A DNA stretch of 64,000 bases, taken from positions 63,294 to 127,293 of the forward strand of contig NZ_MDEC01000012.1 of the NCBI RefSeq assembly GCF_002939785.1, read 5' to 3'. Positions 61,638 through 64,000 of this stretch are shown piece after piece (position 1 is the stretch's first letter; each line of letters begins with the position of its first letter). The notes beneath the pieces are model-generated. The model saw nothing but the letters and a program-made list of their open reading frames with translations, searched no databases and was not told where the DNA came from. The translations under genes were made by a program, and so were the position numbers. The DNA is from Xanthomonas codiaei (GTDB taxonomy: Bacteria; Pseudomonadota; Gammaproteobacteria; Xanthomonadales; Xanthomonadaceae).

Positions 61638-62378
61638 TCAGCGCCCCCCGGCCGACGCCACCGCCGCGCCGCAGCCGCCATGCAATAGCTGCGACTGCCG
61701 CAGCCATGTGCGATCCGGGTAGTAGGCGAACACGAACGCACCGTCGCGCAAGGTGTCGATCAGTTGTCTGGCCACGGCCGGGCGCACCGCCGGGCAGCCC
61801 AGGCTGCGCCCCAGCCGGCCCTGGCTGCGGATGATGGCCTCACTCACATAGGGCGCGCCATGGATGACGATGGCGCGGTCGCGCGCATGGTCGTTGAAGC
61901 CCGGCTCCAGGCCCTCGAGCCGCAGCGAATAGCCGTTCTGGCCGGTGTAGGACTCCTGCGCGGTGAAGGCGCCCAGGCTGGACTGGAAACTGCCATCGGT
62001 GTTGGAAAACGTCGCGGCCAGGTTTTCGCCGGTATTGCGCCCATGCGCCACCCATTCCTTGAACAGCAACCGCTGCCGCGCCAGATCGAACACCCATAGC
62101 CGCCGCTCGGTGGACGGCCGGCTGTAGTCGATCACGCTGAGCACGCGCTCGTCGTGCACCTGCCGCCGCTGCCGCGCGCATTGCAAGGCCTCGGTCGCCA
62201 GCGCCAGCACCTTGCGATCCAGCGCCGGGGCCTGGCGCGCCAGCGCGTCGATCAATCCCGCACGCGGCGCGCCCAGCAGCGACACCGGGGACGCGGTCAT
62301 GACATCGGCCGCCAGGGCCGCTCCGGCCGTTGCCCACCCGCACAGGGCGGCGGCAACGGCGATCACTCGATAAGACAT
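61638..62378 (-). CDS. murein L,D-transpeptidase catalytic domain family protein
   Basis: This 246-residue protein starts at ATG 62378 (MSYRVIAVAA) with a signal peptide ending near ALAA (about 24). The YkuD_2 domain shows DYSRPSTERRLWVFDLARQRLL, then the catalytic block HGAPYVSEAIIRSQGRLGRSLGCPAVRP with His and Cys. It probably acts on peptidoglycan in the periplasm. It stands alone, 103 bp downstream of thrC on the same strand; 240 bp of gene-free sequence separate it from the FNR-type gene. Confidence 0.9.
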   Translation of the reverse strand: MSYRVIAVAAALCGWATAGAALAADVMTASPVSLLGAPRAGLIDALARQAPALDRKVLALATEALQCARQRRQVHDERVLSVIDYSRPSTERRLWVFDLARQRLLFKEWVAHGRNTGENLAATFSNTDGSFQSSLGAFTAQESYTGQNGYSLRLEGLEPGFNDHARDRAIVIHGAPYVSEAIIRSQGRLGRSLGCPAVRPAVARQLIDTLRDGAFVFAYYPDRTWLRQSQLLHGGCGAAVASAGGR

Positions 62379-62480
62379 GCAGCAACCCGCATCGAACGCG
62401 GCGCCACGCCGGGGCCGCACCAGTCTAGAAATAGCCGCATGCGCGTCACTTTCCAACCCCGGGCGGCTGAACGCGTTCGG

Positions 62481-63785
62481 TCAGGCGGCGTCGGCAAGCA
62501 GTCGCTGCCGCAGCGCGGCGTACTCCGGCGCCAGGGCCTCGGCGTGCGAAGGGCGCTGCAGCAGCGCCGCCAATGCGGGCGGAACGGCCACCGGCGCGCC
62601 GATCAGCGGCTCCACTACCCCTTCGAACTTGGCCGGGTGCGCGGTGGCGGCCACCGCCCAGTCGCCGGTCACGCCTTCCGGCCCTTCTGCGCGCAGCTGT
62701 TCCAGCACATGCACCGCGGTGGCAGTGTGCGGGCAATGCACCTCGCCATAGCGCGCATGGCGCTGCCCGATGGTGTGGCTGATCGCCGCATCGTCCACCG
62801 ACAAGGCACGGAAGGCCTCGCGCAGCGCCGCGTCGTCGCCCTGGTACAACCAACGCAGACGTTCGAAGTTGCTCGGCGCGCCGACGTCCATCGCATTGGC
62901 GAGCGTCGCCACGCTGGGCTGCGGTGTGTAGTCGTCGCCGGCAAAGTAGTCCGGCAGCACGTGGTTGGCGTTGGAGGCCAGCGCGATGCTGCCCAGTGGC
63001 ACGCCCAGCGCACGCGCCAGGATCGCCGCCAGCCCATTGCCCAGATTGCCGGTGGGCACCACCAGGTTCAGCGCGCTGCCGGATGCGGCGTGATGCTGCA
63101 GGGCCGCGTGCGCGTAGTAGCTCATTTGCGGCAGCAAGCGGCCCAGGCTGATGCTGTTGGCCGAACTCAGCGGCACCTGCGCCTGCAACGACGCATCGTT
63201 CAGGGCCTGCTTGACCATTGCCTGGCAGTCGTCGAACGAACCGGCCACGCGCAGGGCCTGGATGTTGTCGCCGAAGCAGCCCAACTGATGCGCCTGCCGT
63301 GGCGAGACGCGCCCATCCGGATACAGCACCACCACGCGCAGGCCGGGCTGGCGATGGAAGGCCGCCGCCACCGCCGCGCCGGTGTCGCCGGAGGTGGCGA
63401 CCAGGATGGTGAGCGGGCGGTCCTCAGTGCGCCGCAGGCGGGTCAGGCAGGCCGCGAGAAAACGCGCCCCGAAATCCTTGAACGCGGCGGTGGGGCCATG
63501 AAACAGCTCCAGCGCGTAGTCGCCGGGCGTGGCCAGCGGCACCAGCGGTGCCGGAAAATCGAAGGCTTCCGCGCAGATGGCCGGCAACTCGGCGGCCAAC
63601 GCATCGCCGGCAAAAAACGGCTGCAATAACAAGGTGGCGGTGGCGGCCAGGTCGGCGCCAGCGGCCAGGGTGCGCGCCGGTGGCAGCGTCTGCGGCACGT
63701 ACAACCCGCCATCGGGCGCCAGTCCGGCGGCGATGGCCTGGCTCAGGCTTGCGGCGGGCGCGCCGCCACGGGTGGAAATGAACAT
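62481..63785 (-). CDS. thrC: threonine synthase
   Basis: ThrC converts O-phosphohomoserine to threonine. It has 434 residues, ATG 63785 (MFISTRGGAP). The PLP Lys is in GPTAAFKDFGARFL, and the phosphate cradle is in VVPTGNLGNGLAAIL. SGDTGAAVAAAF and SSANSISLGRLLPQ are typical of the E. coli-type enzyme. The rest of the thr operon (thrA, thrB) is not in the window but may lie upstream on the right. Confidence 0.96.
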   Translation of the reverse strand: MFISTRGGAPAASLSQAIAAGLAPDGGLYVPQTLPPARTLAAGADLAATATLLLQPFFAGDALAAELPAICAEAFDFPAPLVPLATPGDYALELFHGPTAAFKDFGARFLAACLTRLRRTEDRPLTILVATSGDTGAAVAAAFHRQPGLRVVVLYPDGRVSPRQAHQLGCFGDNIQALRVAGSFDDCQAMVKQALNDASLQAQVPLSSANSISLGRLLPQMSYYAHAALQHHAASGSALNLVVPTGNLGNGLAAILARALGVPLGSIALASNANHVLPDYFAGDDYTPQPSVATLANAMDVGAPSNFERLRWLYQGDDAALREAFRALSVDDAAISHTIGQRHARYGEVHCPHTATAVHVLEQLRAEGPEGVTGDWAVAATAHPAKFEGVVEPLIGAPVAVPPALAALLQRPSHAEALAPEYAALRQRLLADAA

Positions 63786-63943
63786 CAGCAACGCTCCAGA
63801 CAAGAAGAGGACCGGGCATGGCCCAGCAAGGCAATCGGTATTTGGGTGCGAGGCGCGATGGCCGTAGACACACGTGTCGCTGCGGTCACTCGCGCCGAAC
63901 GGGGCAGCGCTATGCTGCGCGCACCGTTCCGTGGAGCCGGCAG

Positions 63944-64000
63944 ATGATCAAGGTCAGCGTGATGTATCCCTACCGCGAAGGCGCCCGTTTCGACCACACC
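63944..64000 (+). CDS. EthD family protein, N-terminal fragment
   Basis: The first 19 residues start at ATG 63944 (MIKVSVMYPYREGARFDHT) and run off the right edge. The opening VSVMYPYREGARFDH is typical of EthD-domain proteins (dimeric alpha-beta barrel). It is divergent from thrC. Confidence 0.7.
   Translation, partial: MIKVSVMYPYREGARFDHT

Overview
The window is a gene-dense, high-GC chromosomal segment of a Xanthomonas species. This is shown by an almost complete rpf (regulation of pathogenicity factors) cluster in its known order: rpfF facing rpfG-rpfH-rpfC, then lysS, prfB, rpfD, recJ, rpfE, greA, carB, carA and dapB. It is also shown by Xanthomonas-style REP-like intergenic repeats and overlapping biosynthetic operons. 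I saw no rRNA, tRNA, CRISPR array, insertion sequence or prophage.

Layout. 1-2.7 kb: the 3' part of a very Gln/Ala-rich gene interrupted by one in-frame amber codon, followed by a small coiled-coil/one-TM protein gene. This pair sits where rpfB would be expected. 3.2-8 kb: DSF quorum sensing, with RpfF (DSF synthase) convergent with RpfC (hybrid sensor kinase), RpfH (kinase-less copy of the RpfC sensor) and RpfG (HD-GYP c-di-GMP phosphodiesterase). 8.1-18.7 kb: lysS, prfB (with its programmed +1 frameshift), rpfD (LytTR regulator), an acyltransferase broken by a second amber codon, a DUF1176 protein, recJ, rpfE and greA. 18.7-24.4 kb: carB and carA, split by a four-helix-bundle gene bracketed by inverted GC-rich repeats, then dapB.

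25-35 kb: a MOSC protein, a PLP aminotransferase, the Fur-type feoAB ferrous iron operon, two leucine-degradation type enzymes (enoyl-CoA hydratase and HMG-CoA lyase), paired lipoproteins, a short-chain dehydrogenase and an EF-P-like protein. 35-41 kb: a DUF4105 membrane-associated protein with DUF2388, then divergent D-2-hydroxyglutarate dehydrogenase and serA, a pair that metabolically couples serine synthesis to 2-hydroxyglutarate recycling. 41-45 kb: a Nudix hydrolase and two tandem paralogous amino acid permeases. 45-48.6 kb: the methionine salvage operon mtnB-mtnD-mtnC plus a C13-type cysteine peptidase lipoprotein.

48.9-64 kb: a secreted metallophosphoesterase, then the complete histidine operon hisG-D-C-B-H-A-F-IE, headed by a TrpR/YerC-like repressor gene with a striking 38-bp palindromic operator. 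It continues with hisS, an FNR-type regulator, an L,D-transpeptidase-like protein, thrC and the start of an EthD-family gene. Intergenic spaces are filled with several repeat families (REP-like palindromes, GGGATTC heptamer arrays, GGCGGCAT palindromic units).
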